12,035 nt of DNA, from the NCBI GenBank assembly GCA_002451065.1, contig DKBC01000206.1:1-12035 (forward strand), in the 5' to 3' direction. Source of the stretch: Betaproteobacteria bacterium UBA6910. GTDB taxonomy: Bacteria; Pseudomonadota; Gammaproteobacteria; Burkholderiales; UBA6910. Shown piece after piece: positions 7,148 to 12,035 of this stretch. Positions within the stretch are counted from its first letter, which is position 1. Each line of letters opens with the position of its first letter. The translations under genes and the position numbers were made by a program. The notes beneath the pieces are model-generated. The model had not been told where the DNA came from and did not search any database. It worked only from the letters and a program-made list of their open reading frames with translations.

Positions 7148-7486
7148 ATGAAGCCGGGACCGATGACCTTCGCAGCGATTGCTATTCTGACGGGGATGCT
7201 GGGCGCGGTGTCGCCTTCCTTCGGGGAGGACGAGATCCAGGTCACGATCGCCCAGCGCCGCTTCGTGCCCGCCCGGATCACGGTCAGGACGGGAACAACC
7301 GTCAGGTGGATCAACTCGGAACGGAGGATGGGGCACTCGGTCCGGTTCTCCGGACCGGGCGGATTCCAATCCGGCATCATCCTTCCCGGTCAGAACTGGA
7401 CGCACACCTTCGACAAGCCGGGCATCTACACTTATTCCTGCGCGCCGCACCCTGACATGAGGGGCATGGTCGAGGTAACCGAATAA
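7148..7486 (+). CDS. Exported type-1 copper (cupredoxin/plastocyanin-like) protein
   Basis: A 112-residue protein with a Sec signal peptide (hydrophobic core 8-20, probable cleavage after SFG at residue 26), giving a mature protein of about 86 residues. The fold starts with EIQVTIAQRRFVPARITVRTGTTVRWIN, the classic plastocyanin-like N-terminal strands. All four type-1 copper ligands are present: His63 in RMGHSVRF, Cys98 in YSCAPHPDM, His101 and Met104. It should be a small periplasmic electron carrier or copper-binding protein. Start: ATG 7148, with GAGGAG roughly 12 bases upstream, a little long; an internal ATG at 7163 would still leave a signal peptide. It converges on the flavoprotein end of the cytochrome operon, so it could be an electron partner for it; that is inference from position. 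Confidence 0.9.
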   Translation: MKPGPMTFAAIAILTGMLGAVSPSFGEDEIQVTIAQRRFVPARITVRTGTTVRWINSERRMGHSVRFSGPGGFQSGIILPGQNWTHTFDKPGIYTYSCAPHPDMRGMVEVTE

Positions 7487-7501
7487 GCCCTTCGGCGAGT
7501 C

Positions 7502-7530
7502 AAAAAAATGCCCCGCTCGAGGCGGGGCAT
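7502..7530 (-). terminator. Intrinsic terminator of the cytochrome/flavoprotein operon
   Basis: ATGCCCCGC (7508-7516) and GCGGGGCAT (7522-7530) form a perfect nine-base stem with a five-base loop. The seven A residues at 7502-7508 give a U-tract directly after the stem on the minus-strand transcript. It lies 26 bases past the fccB stop. On the plus strand no T-run follows, so it is a poorer terminator for the copper-protein transcript. Confidence 0.9.
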
Positions 7531-7556
7531 CTGGAACACCTGACTATTGAATCGGC

Positions 7557-8843
7557 TTAGGTGGACATTTCTACCAGGATGTTTTTGATCCAGCTCCGGG
7601 CATACTGGGCCTCCAGGGTGGAGAGATCCGGCGACACGCCGCCCGCCCCCTTCACCGAAACGATCTTGCCCCCGTCAACTTTGTACACTGCGGCCACGCT
7701 CACCGCTTCCTTGTCGGTCAGGAAGCTGTAGCAGGTGTTGATCCCGGAGAGCGGGATGGGCTCCTTGCCGTTCATGAGCGCCACCACGTTGAGGGCACAC
7801 ACCTTGGCCTCCGAGTTGGCCGAGTAGCCCGACTTCGGCATGGCGCCCGCAATGCAGGCGTCGCCGATGACATGGATCCCCTTGGCGATGGTGGACTCGA
7901 AGGTGGTGGCGTCCACCGGACACCACTTCTTGTCCTCGCCCACCAGGCCCGCCTTGATGGCGATGTCCGCCGCGCGCTGGGGCGGGATCACGTTCACCAC
8001 GTCGCCCTTGATCTCCTCGACGCCGGTGTCCACGGCCATCTTCTTGTGGTCGACCTTCACCACCTTGTTGTTGCCGCGGAACTCGATCATGCCCTTGTAG
8101 TGCTTGTCCCAACCCTTCTTGAACAGCGCGCCCTTGGACGTGACGTCCGGGTTGGCATCCAGGATGATGATCTTGGACTTGGGTTTGGCCTGTTTGAAAT
8201 ACCAGGCCATCTGGCTCGCACGCTCATAGGGTCCCGGCGGGCAGCGATAGGGTGTGGTAGGCACCGCAATGATCGCGGTGCCGCCGTCCTTCATCGCCTC
8301 CAGTTGCCTGCGCAGGATCGTGGTCTGCTCGCCGGCCTTCCAGGCGTGAGGCATGGCGCTCGGGGTGGCCTTGGGATCATAGCCTTCCAGTTCCTCGAAA
8401 CGGAACCCGATGCCGGGCGAAACGATGAGACGGTCATAGGAGAGCGTACCGCCGGCGGTGACCACCTTCTTCGCCCCGGCGTCGATGCCAGTCACTTCCT
8501 GGTGCACCACCTTGACGCCGTGGTTTGAGGCCAGCTTGTCATAGCCGATGGTGATGTCGCCGATCTGGTAGCTGCCGCCGATCACCAGGTTGCTGAACGG
8601 GCATGAGACGAACTGCTTGCTCTTCTCCACCAGCACCACCTCGATGGAGGGATCGGACATGCGCACGTACTTGGCGGCGATGGTCCCGCCGTAGCCGCCG
8701 CCGATCACCACCACCCGGCGGCCGGTCTTCGGCATCATCTCGCCGGTGGATGAAACCATCGGCGCGCCAGCGCAACCCGCCAGGGCGAGGCCCGCGGCGC
8801 CGCCCATCAGCTTGAAGAAATCTCTGCGTTTGATGTCAGTCAT
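7557..8843 (-). CDS. fccB: Sulfide dehydrogenase (flavocytochrome c) flavoprotein subunit, probable Tat lipoprotein
   Basis: FccB is the FAD subunit of flavocytochrome c sulfide dehydrogenase, which oxidises sulfide to sulfur or polysulfide in the periplasm. The 428-residue protein has the dinucleotide-binding motif VVVIGGGYGG at 44-53, Cys81 in KQFVSCPFSNLVIGG at the position that binds FAD covalently in the Allochromatium enzyme, and both redox cysteines: Cys201 in YRCPPGPYERASQ and Cys371 in NTCYSFL. Further FAD-side motifs are IPPQRA (287) and GIHVIGDACIAGAMPKSGYSAN (322-343). It lacks the C-terminal membrane helices of many sulfide:quinone reductases. The N-terminus has RRDFFK (twin-arginine signal) and LAGC at 21-24, a lipobox, so it may be a folded, exported lipoprotein. 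Start: ATG 8843 with GGGGAG seven bases upstream. It is last in the operon, 15 bases after fccA. Confidence 0.9.
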   Translation of the reverse strand: MTDIKRRDFFKLMGGAAGLALAGCAGAPMVSSTGEMMPKTGRRVVVIGGGYGGTIAAKYVRMSDPSIEVVLVEKSKQFVSCPFSNLVIGGSYQIGDITIGYDKLASNHGVKVVHQEVTGIDAGAKKVVTAGGTLSYDRLIVSPGIGFRFEELEGYDPKATPSAMPHAWKAGEQTTILRRQLEAMKDGGTAIIAVPTTPYRCPPGPYERASQMAWYFKQAKPKSKIIILDANPDVTSKGALFKKGWDKHYKGMIEFRGNNKVVKVDHKKMAVDTGVEEIKGDVVNVIPPQRAADIAIKAGLVGEDKKWCPVDATTFESTIAKGIHVIGDACIAGAMPKSGYSANSEAKVCALNVVALMNGKEPIPLSGINTCYSFLTDKEAVSVAAVYKVDGGKIVSVKGAGGVSPDLSTLEAQYARSWIKNILVEMST

Positions 8844-8858
8844 TGGATGCTCCCCTGG

Positions 8859-9437
8859 TTATTTCTGGCTGGCGTAGAACTGCGCCAGCGCTTCGAGCTC
8901 CTGGCGGGAAAGCTTCTTCATGCGCTCCGCCTTCTTCTCCGACATCTTGCGGGAGCCCGAAGCATAGTCATCCATCTGGATCTGGAGGTACTCGAGCCAT
9001 TGGCCCGCCAGCACGGTGGCGTTCTCGTCGAACTCCTTGCCGTTTTCGAGATGGCAGCGCTTGCAGTTCTTGTCGTGCAGGTCCTTGCCCTTGGCGACCA
9101 TCGCCGCGTCAGCCCGTTGACCCACGCCCACCCACTTCTGGGAGGCCAGGTACTTGGACATGGCGTCGATCTCGGCATCGGAGTAGCCCTTGGCGATGCG
9201 GCCCATCACCGTGGCCGGCCGGTCGCCGCTCTTGAACCCCTTCATGGCTTCCGCGATGGCGATGGCCGACTGCCCGCCGATGGTGGGCATGCTGGGTCCG
9301 GCGCTGGCGCCGTTGGTGCCGTGGCAGCCGCCGCAGGCGTTCGCCAGCATCGCCGGGCTCGGCTCCGCGGCGACAACCGAGGCGCTCAGCAGCATTCCTC
9401 CGGTGAGCGCTGCAAGGTATTTCCATTTTCTGGTCAT
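8859..9437 (-). CDS. fccA: Dihaem cytochrome c (c4-type), cytochrome subunit of the flavocytochrome
   Basis: A 192-residue periplasmic cytochrome with signal peptide (core 8-22, cleavage after VVAA at 24) and two similar halves. Haem motifs are CGGCH at 35-39 and CKRCH at 125-129; candidate sixth ligands are Met78 (VMGRIAKGYSDAEI) and Met173 (ERMKKLSRQEL), placed as in cytochrome c4. The mature size of about 168 residues agrees with the dihaem FccA of purple sulfur bacteria. It should take electrons from, or give them to, the FAD of FccB. A strong GGAGGAG lies six bases before the ATG at 9437. Although fccA is third in the operon, a terminator-like hairpin lies just upstream, so it may be expressed at a different level from the first two genes. 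It could equally be called a c4 cytochrome; the fccB neighbour decides the name. Confidence 0.86.
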   Translation of the reverse strand: MTRKWKYLAALTGGMLLSASVVAAEPSPAMLANACGGCHGTNGASAGPSMPTIGGQSAIAIAEAMKGFKSGDRPATVMGRIAKGYSDAEIDAMSKYLASQKWVGVGQRADAAMVAKGKDLHDKNCKRCHLENGKEFDENATVLAGQWLEYLQIQMDDYASGSRKMSEKKAERMKKLSRQELEALAQFYASQK

Positions 9438-9457
9438 CGGTCTCCTCCGTCCAATCG

Positions 9458-9486
9458 AAAAAACGCGGCCCCTTAGGTAAGCCGCG
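9458..9486 (-). terminator. Terminator-like hairpin with U6 tract between the second haem protein gene and fccA
   Basis: On the minus strand CGCGGC (9486-9481) pairs perfectly with GCCGCG (9469-9464) around an 11-base loop, and six U residues follow at once (9463-9458). The stem begins two bases after the TGA stop of the upstream gene, so a terminating ribosome would cover its 5' arm. It has the form of an intrinsic terminator inside an operon: partial termination, attenuation or message processing are the likely roles. Confidence 0.65.
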
Positions 9487-9488
9487 GC

Positions 9489-10511
9489 TCACTGCTTCAC
9501 TGCGTTGAAATCCGCCTTGGGGTTGTCCAGCCCGAGGGTGTATCCGAGGGATACGTGGTGAGAGCGGGCGGCGGCGTAGTCGTCGTGGATCGCGAATCCC
9601 ATGTTGTACACCTTGCCCGCCTCGATCTTGTGCTTGCCGGTGCCGTTGGCCGCCAGGGTGCGCTCGAACACCACCACCCACTTGCCATCCTCCATCTTGC
9701 CCTCGGCCTTGGTCAGGCTCTTGCCGCCTTCCATGTGGCGGGTCTCCAGGACGTAGCCATCCACCGGCTTCTCGCCCTTCCCGCTGCGGAACTGAATGAG
9801 GTCGTAGTACTGGCCGGCCTTGAGGGCCGCCTCAATCTCGGCATCCGGCTTAAGCTTGTCCCAGCCGCCCCGCGGGGAGTCAGTCATGGAGATCGCAGTG
9901 CGGCTTTCCTTGACGTACTTGGTAACGCCCTCGTCCCAGCCCAGAGCTTTGGCCTTGGGGTGCTTCTTGGCCGCGTCGGACGCGTCGGGCATGGTGCGCA
10001 GGTCGCCATGGCAGGTGGACCAGCAGCCGTTGAGCTTGGCGCCGTCCACGCCGCCCGCGTCGAGCAGCACCGTTACCTTCTCCTCGTTCTTCGGGTCCAG
10101 CTTCTTGCCGCCCGAGTCCTTGGTGTCTTCCCACTCGAAGCGCAGGTAAAGCTTCTCGCCGTCGTGGGCCGCCTGGACGCTCACCGGGATGAACCCGGGC
10201 TTGCCTGCCGGGGGCGTCGGCTCCAGGGGCTTCTTCCTGTTGCCCACAGGCTTGCCGGCGACCACCTTCTTGCCGATGTCGGTGGCGTCCTCGTCGTGGC
10301 AGTAAACGCAGCCCCGGCCCTTTTCGATGACCTGATTCGAGGCGCTGTGGTCCGCCTTGGTCATGGCCCACTCGTAGCTCGCCTGTCCGGGATAGAAGAT
10401 CGGGACCTGCTTGTCTGGCACCTTGCTCCAGTCCGGCGGGCCTGCGGTGGCGTCCCAGGCCACGGTAACGGCCAGCGCCAGCACGGAAAGCGAGATCACG
10501 GACTTGCTCAT
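9489..10511 (-). CDS. Ethylbenzene-dehydrogenase-gamma-like haem protein with one CXXCH and one CX3CH motif
   Basis: The 340-residue protein has a signal peptide (cleavage near ATA, residue 23) and is periplasmic. An N-terminal part carries CVYCH at 68-72, a normal haem c site. From about residue 105 it resembles the haem-binding domain of ethylbenzene dehydrogenase gamma / cytochrome c-552-DMSO reductase-like proteins: IPVSVQAAHDGEKLYLRFEWEDT, KVTVLLDAGG, then GCWSTCHGDLRTMPDA with an unusual CX3CH (163-168), DLIQFRSG (237-244) and ARSHHVSLGYTLGL near 315-328. In dehydrogenases of this class the gamma subunit is an electron transfer module; here no molybdenum subunit is nearby, so it probably relays electrons between the NapC-type protein and FccA. 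Start: ATG 10511 with GGGGAG eight bases upstream. It could also be a terminal reductase-associated cytochrome; its natural partners are not proven. Confidence 0.82.
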   Translation of the reverse strand: MSKSVISLSVLALAVTVAWDATAGPPDWSKVPDKQVPIFYPGQASYEWAMTKADHSASNQVIEKGRGCVYCHDEDATDIGKKVVAGKPVGNRKKPLEPTPPAGKPGFIPVSVQAAHDGEKLYLRFEWEDTKDSGGKKLDPKNEEKVTVLLDAGGVDGAKLNGCWSTCHGDLRTMPDASDAAKKHPKAKALGWDEGVTKYVKESRTAISMTDSPRGGWDKLKPDAEIEAALKAGQYYDLIQFRSGKGEKPVDGYVLETRHMEGGKSLTKAEGKMEDGKWVVVFERTLAANGTGKHKIEAGKVYNMGFAIHDDYAAARSHHVSLGYTLGLDNPKADFNAVKQ

Positions 10512-10557
10512 CAGCTATTCTCCCCAATCGATCGGTCAGAGTTCAAAAGAATGACGG

Positions 10558-10579
10558 CGGACCAAGGCTGCGCGGTCCG
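10558..10579 (-). other. Intercistronic hairpin after the NapC/NirT-type gene
   Basis: CGGACC (10558-10563) and GGTCCG (10574-10579) pair around a ten-base loop, four bases past the stop codon of the tetraheme gene. Only a broken T-run follows, so it is not a strong terminator. It mirrors the hairpin just after the next gene (9464-9486) and may protect or process the message. Confidence 0.4.
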
Positions 10580-10583
10580 GTGA

Positions 10584-11255
10584 TCAAACTTGTTTCTCGG
10601 GCTTCGCCGCTTTTTCTTCAGGCGCCGCATCCGGCTTATCGCCAGCGTCCTCGCCCTCCTCCAGGTGCACGGGCTTGTGGGCGATGCCTTTGTGGCAGTC
10701 GATGCAGGTCATCTTCTCCTCGACAGCCTCTTCGTGCTTGATCCGGGACCGCTTCTTGACCTTTTCCGGGTCCATGCGCTCAAACTGGTGGCAATTGCGG
10801 CACTCCTTGGAATCGTGGGACTTCATCCGCGCCCACTCGCGCTCGGCCATGATCTTGCGCTTGGCCTCGAATTTTTCCTTGGTGTCGATGCTTCCGGTGA
10901 GGTGACCCCAGAGATCCCTGGACGCCTCTATTTTGCGCACTACCTTGCGGGTGTAATCGCCGGGGGTCTTGCTGCCGGGCACATGACAGTCCGCGCAGCT
11001 GACTTCGTGGCCGGACCGATTCGAATAGTGCACGGTCTTCTTGTATTCCTCGTAGGGAATCCGCATTTCGTGGCAGGAAAGGCAGAACTCCTTACGGTTG
11101 GTGTACTCCAGCCCGGTGTTGAGGCCGCCCCAGAAAATCACCCCGAAGATAATGCCGACGGCAATGATGGTGAAGCCGGTGGCGCAAAAGACGGGACGCT
11201 TCTTTTGTTGAGCCTCGGAATCCCGCTCCTGGCGGACCTGCCGCTGATCAGCCAT
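10584..11255 (-). CDS. NapC/NirT-family membrane tetraheme cytochrome c (quinol dehydrogenase)
   Basis: A 223-residue protein with a short charged cytoplasmic N-terminus, one membrane anchor (about 26-44) and a periplasmic domain with four haem motifs: CLSCH (58-62), CADCH (87-91), CRNCH (152-156) and CIDCH (184-188). The first is followed by EM, giving CXXCHXM as in NrfH, where Met ligates haem 1 at the quinol site. Proteins of the NapC/NirT/NrfH/CymA family pass electrons from the quinone pool to periplasmic reductases, and some can work in reverse. The C-terminal 26 residues are a charged E/K/A/P-rich tail, probably disordered. It is the first gene of the operon and ties the downstream haem proteins to the membrane. 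The ATG at 11255 has CGGGAGA six bases upstream, but this site lies in a hairpin (11262-11279). Confidence 0.92.
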   Translation of the reverse strand: MADQRQVRQERDSEAQQKKRPVFCATGFTIIAVGIIFGVIFWGGLNTGLEYTNRKEFCLSCHEMRIPYEEYKKTVHYSNRSGHEVSCADCHVPGSKTPGDYTRKVVRKIEASRDLWGHLTGSIDTKEKFEAKRKIMAEREWARMKSHDSKECRNCHQFERMDPEKVKKRSRIKHEEAVEEKMTCIDCHKGIAHKPVHLEEGEDAGDKPDAAPEEKAAKPEKQV

Positions 11256-11261
11256 GCCCGA

Positions 11262-11279
11262 TCTCCCGAATCCGGGAGA
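11262..11279 (-). promoter_or_regulatory. Hairpin sequestering the ribosome binding site of the NapC/NirT-type gene
   Basis: On the minus-strand message TCTCCCG (11279-11273) and CGGGAGA (11268-11262) are perfect seven-base complements with the loop GATT. The 3' arm contains the GGGAG Shine-Dalgarno sequence, which ends six or seven bases before the ATG at 11255. A folded hairpin would block ribosome entry, so translation of the first gene of the operon is probably controlled by melting or alternative pairing. Confidence 0.6.
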
Positions 11280-11378
11280 GACTGGGCACTGTGGCCCCAG
11301 CGAAACATGACCGGCGTAGCCGCAAGTGATGCGGACAGATCATCACTCCTCCTCTGAACCCAATGATTCGCCGTTCTT

Positions 11379-11405
11379 ATTATGTACGAACGTGCGTTTC
11401 GGCAA
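11379..11405 (-). promoter_or_regulatory. Candidate promoter of the cytochrome operon
   Basis: On the minus strand TTGCCG (11400-11405) and CATAAT (11379-11384, 5 of 6 consensus bases) are 15 bases apart, shorter than ideal. Transcription would begin near 11372, leaving a leader of about 116 bases that ends in the ribosome-site hairpin. A perfect TTGACA on the same strand (11443-11448) has no fitting -10 box. Confidence 0.3.
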
Positions 11406-11417
11406 TCTTACTACGAT

Positions 11418-11432
11418 CGCAGCGCCGCTGCG
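11418..11432 (-). repeat. Perfect inverted repeat upstream of the cytochrome operon
   Basis: CGCAGC (11418-11423) and GCTGCG (11427-11432) pair around a three-base loop. A competing pair exists: CTGCGT (11428-11433) is complementary to ACGCAG (11456-11461), so two alternative structures share the same bases. Role unknown; it lies upstream of the candidate promoter, so it may instead be a protein site. Confidence 0.35.
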
Positions 11433-11476
11433 TCTCGAATTGTGTCAAATCGCGCACGCAGTCAAACAAGATTGTT

Positions 11477-11492
11477 TTGATAGGCCGATCAA
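11477..11492. promoter_or_regulatory. Candidate regulator operator, imperfect 16-base palindrome
   Basis: TTGATAGGCCGATCAA is palindromic except for one pair (A/G at the sixth and eleventh positions). The half-sites TTGAT and ATCAA are those of FNR/Anr boxes, but the spacer is six bases instead of four, so it is not a standard FNR site. A second, overlapping inverted repeat, AAACAA-GA-TTGTTT, lies at 11464-11477. The region is about 75 bases upstream of the candidate -35 box of the cytochrome operon. Confidence 0.35.
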
Positions 11493-11536
11493 TCTGCAAT
11501 ATTTGAGCAGTCTGCTAGGGAATAGCACTAACGCCG

Positions 11537-11556
11537 CGCCCCCAAAACCGGGGGCG
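11537..11556 (-). terminator. GC-rich hairpin downstream of clpA, terminator without T-tract
   Basis: CGCCCCC (11537-11543) and GGGGGCG (11550-11556) form a perfect seven-base stem with a six-base loop, about 17 bases after the clpA stop. No U-tract follows on the minus strand, so it may be a weak terminator, a pause site or a 3'-end stabiliser of the clpA message. Confidence 0.45.
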
Positions 11557-11573
11557 GGAAATCGCCGTCCGTT

Positions 11574-12035
11574 TCAGGCTACCGCTTCGGGCTCGTTGTG
11601 GAAAACCAGCCGCACCTTCATCTGGTCGTCCAGGTCCACGGTCACCTTGCCGCCGCTCACCAGGCGCCCGAACAGCAGCTCGTCCGCCAAGGCGCGCCGT
11701 ATCGTGTCCTGGATGAGGCGCGCCATGGGCCGGGCACCCATGAGGGGATCGAAGCCCTTCTCCGCCAGGTGCTCCTTGAGAGCGGAAGAGAACGACGCCT
11801 CGACCTTCTTCTCGTGCAACTGCTCTTCCAGCTGGATCAGGAACTTGTCCACCACCCGCAGGATGACCTCCTGGTCGAGGGACGCGAAGGAGATGATGGC
11901 ATCCAGCCGGTTGCGGAACTCGGGTGCAAACAGGCGCCTGATCTCGGCCATCTCGTCCCCCGCCTCCTTCTTGGCGGTAAAGCCGAGCACTGGCTTGTTG
12001 AGCGATTCGGCCCCCGCGTTGGTGGTCATGATCAG
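11574..12035 (-). CDS. clpA: ATP-dependent Clp protease ATP-binding subunit ClpA, C-terminal part (starts beyond the window)
   Basis: ClpA is the AAA+ unfoldase that feeds substrates, including N-degron proteins delivered by ClpS, to ClpP in the cytoplasm. The window holds the last 153 residues. They begin in the sensor-1 strand LIMTTNAGAESL of the second ATPase domain and continue with FAPEFRNRLDAIISF (arginine-finger region), the small domain, and the sensor-2 motif GFDPLMGARPMARLIQDTIRR, ending HNEPEAVA. The alignment with E. coli ClpA (TPEFRNRLDNIIWF, EKGYDRAMGARPMARVIQD) is close throughout, which separates it from ClpB and ClpC. The frame is open to the right edge, so the protein continues there. 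It is transcribed in the same direction as the cytochrome operon but separated by 318 bases and a hairpin, so it is a distinct unit. Confidence 0.95.
   Translation of the reverse strand: MIMTTNAGAESLNKPVLGFTAKKEAGDEMAEIRRLFAPEFRNRLDAIISFASLDQEVILRVVDKFLIQLEEQLHEKKVEASFSSALKEHLAEKGFDPLMGARPMARLIQDTIRRALADELLFGRLVSGGKVTVDLDDQMKVRLVFHNEPEAVA

Larger units (their letters stand above)
11256..11573. other. 318-base non-coding region between clpA and the cytochrome operon
   Basis: No convincing gene lies here; a plus-strand reading frame entering from the cytochrome genes is a shadow. Base composition shifts to clearly more A+T in about 11370-11530 than in the flanking genes, as expected for a control region. 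It holds, from the clpA side: the clpA-distal hairpin, the TTGAT/ATCAA palindrome and its overlapping repeat, two competing GC-rich hairpins, a weak promoter, and the ribosome-site hairpin. Confidence 0.6.

Noticed and set aside
7487..7556. Bidirectional terminator serving both convergent transcripts
   Set aside because: The U-tract exists only for the minus-strand transcript; on the plus strand the A-run precedes the stem and no T-run follows.
7557..8843. Sulfide:quinone reductase (Sqr) instead of FccB
   Set aside because: The two-cysteine pattern YRCPPGPYER / NTCYS, the Tat signal and the adjacent dihaem cytochrome match flavocytochrome c, and membrane-binding C-terminal helices are missing.
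9555..10583. 342-residue plus-strand open frame opposite the second haem protein gene
   Set aside because: It is a GC-bias mirror of a well-recognised minus-strand gene, with no domain pattern and no ribosome site; similar mirrors occur at 8847-9476 and 10590-11357.
11443..11448. Consensus TTGACA on the minus strand as the main operon promoter
   Set aside because: At 16-18 bases downstream there is only GC-rich hairpin sequence; the nearest -10-like hexamer is about 29 bases away.
11477..11492. Classical FNR/Anr box
   Set aside because: The half-sites fit but the spacer is six bases, not four, so I report it only as an unspecified palindrome.

Overview
The window is GC-rich (roughly two thirds G+C by eye), densely coded and uses GTG as well as ATG starts. 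The gene content (xseB-ispA-dxs isoprenoid cluster, ClpA-type chaperone, many c-type cytochromes, flavocytochrome c sulfide dehydrogenase homologues, a sulfurtransferase) suggests a respiring, sulfur-metabolising proteobacterium. A betaproteobacterium is my best guess, from overall protein character rather than any marker gene. There are no rRNA or tRNA genes, insertion sequences, CRISPR arrays or phage genes that I can see.

Layout. (1) Positions 1-1688, minus strand: housekeeping operon xseB -> ispA -> dxs (dxs runs off the left edge), with a good sigma70-like promoter at 1711-1740. (2) 1903-2748, plus: an EamA-type membrane transporter. (3) 2808-4009, plus: a SpoIIAA/STAS-like protein whose stop codon overlaps the GTG start of a two-domain SseA-type sulfurtransferase. 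(4) 4158-7486, plus: a LuxR-type response regulator, a six-helix membrane hybrid histidine kinase, a DUF2784 membrane protein and an exported type-1 copper protein. (5) 7557-11255, minus: a four-gene electron-transfer operon transcribed in the order NapC/NirT-type tetraheme quinol dehydrogenase -> ethylbenzene-dehydrogenase-gamma-like haem protein -> dihaem cytochrome (FccA type) -> FAD flavoprotein (FccB type). It ends at a strong intrinsic terminator at 7502-7530. (6) 11574-12035, minus: the C-terminal end of clpA, followed by a 318-base region with several inverted repeats that must hold the control elements of the cytochrome operon.

The most interesting part is region 5. FccAB normally oxidises sulfide in the periplasm and passes electrons to soluble cytochrome c. 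Here the pair is linked to a membrane quinol dehydrogenase and an extra haem protein, so the genes together predict an electron wire between the quinone pool and a sulfide/polysulfide-active flavoprotein; its direction is not decidable from sequence. The flavoprotein carries both a twin-arginine motif and a lipobox, and the second haem protein has an unusual CX3CH motif. The operon also has RNA structures at its gene junctions: a hairpin covering the ribosome binding site of the first gene, a hairpin after the first gene, and a terminator-like hairpin with a U6 tract before fccA. The copper protein and two-component system converge on this operon and may be functionally connected, but that is inference from position.
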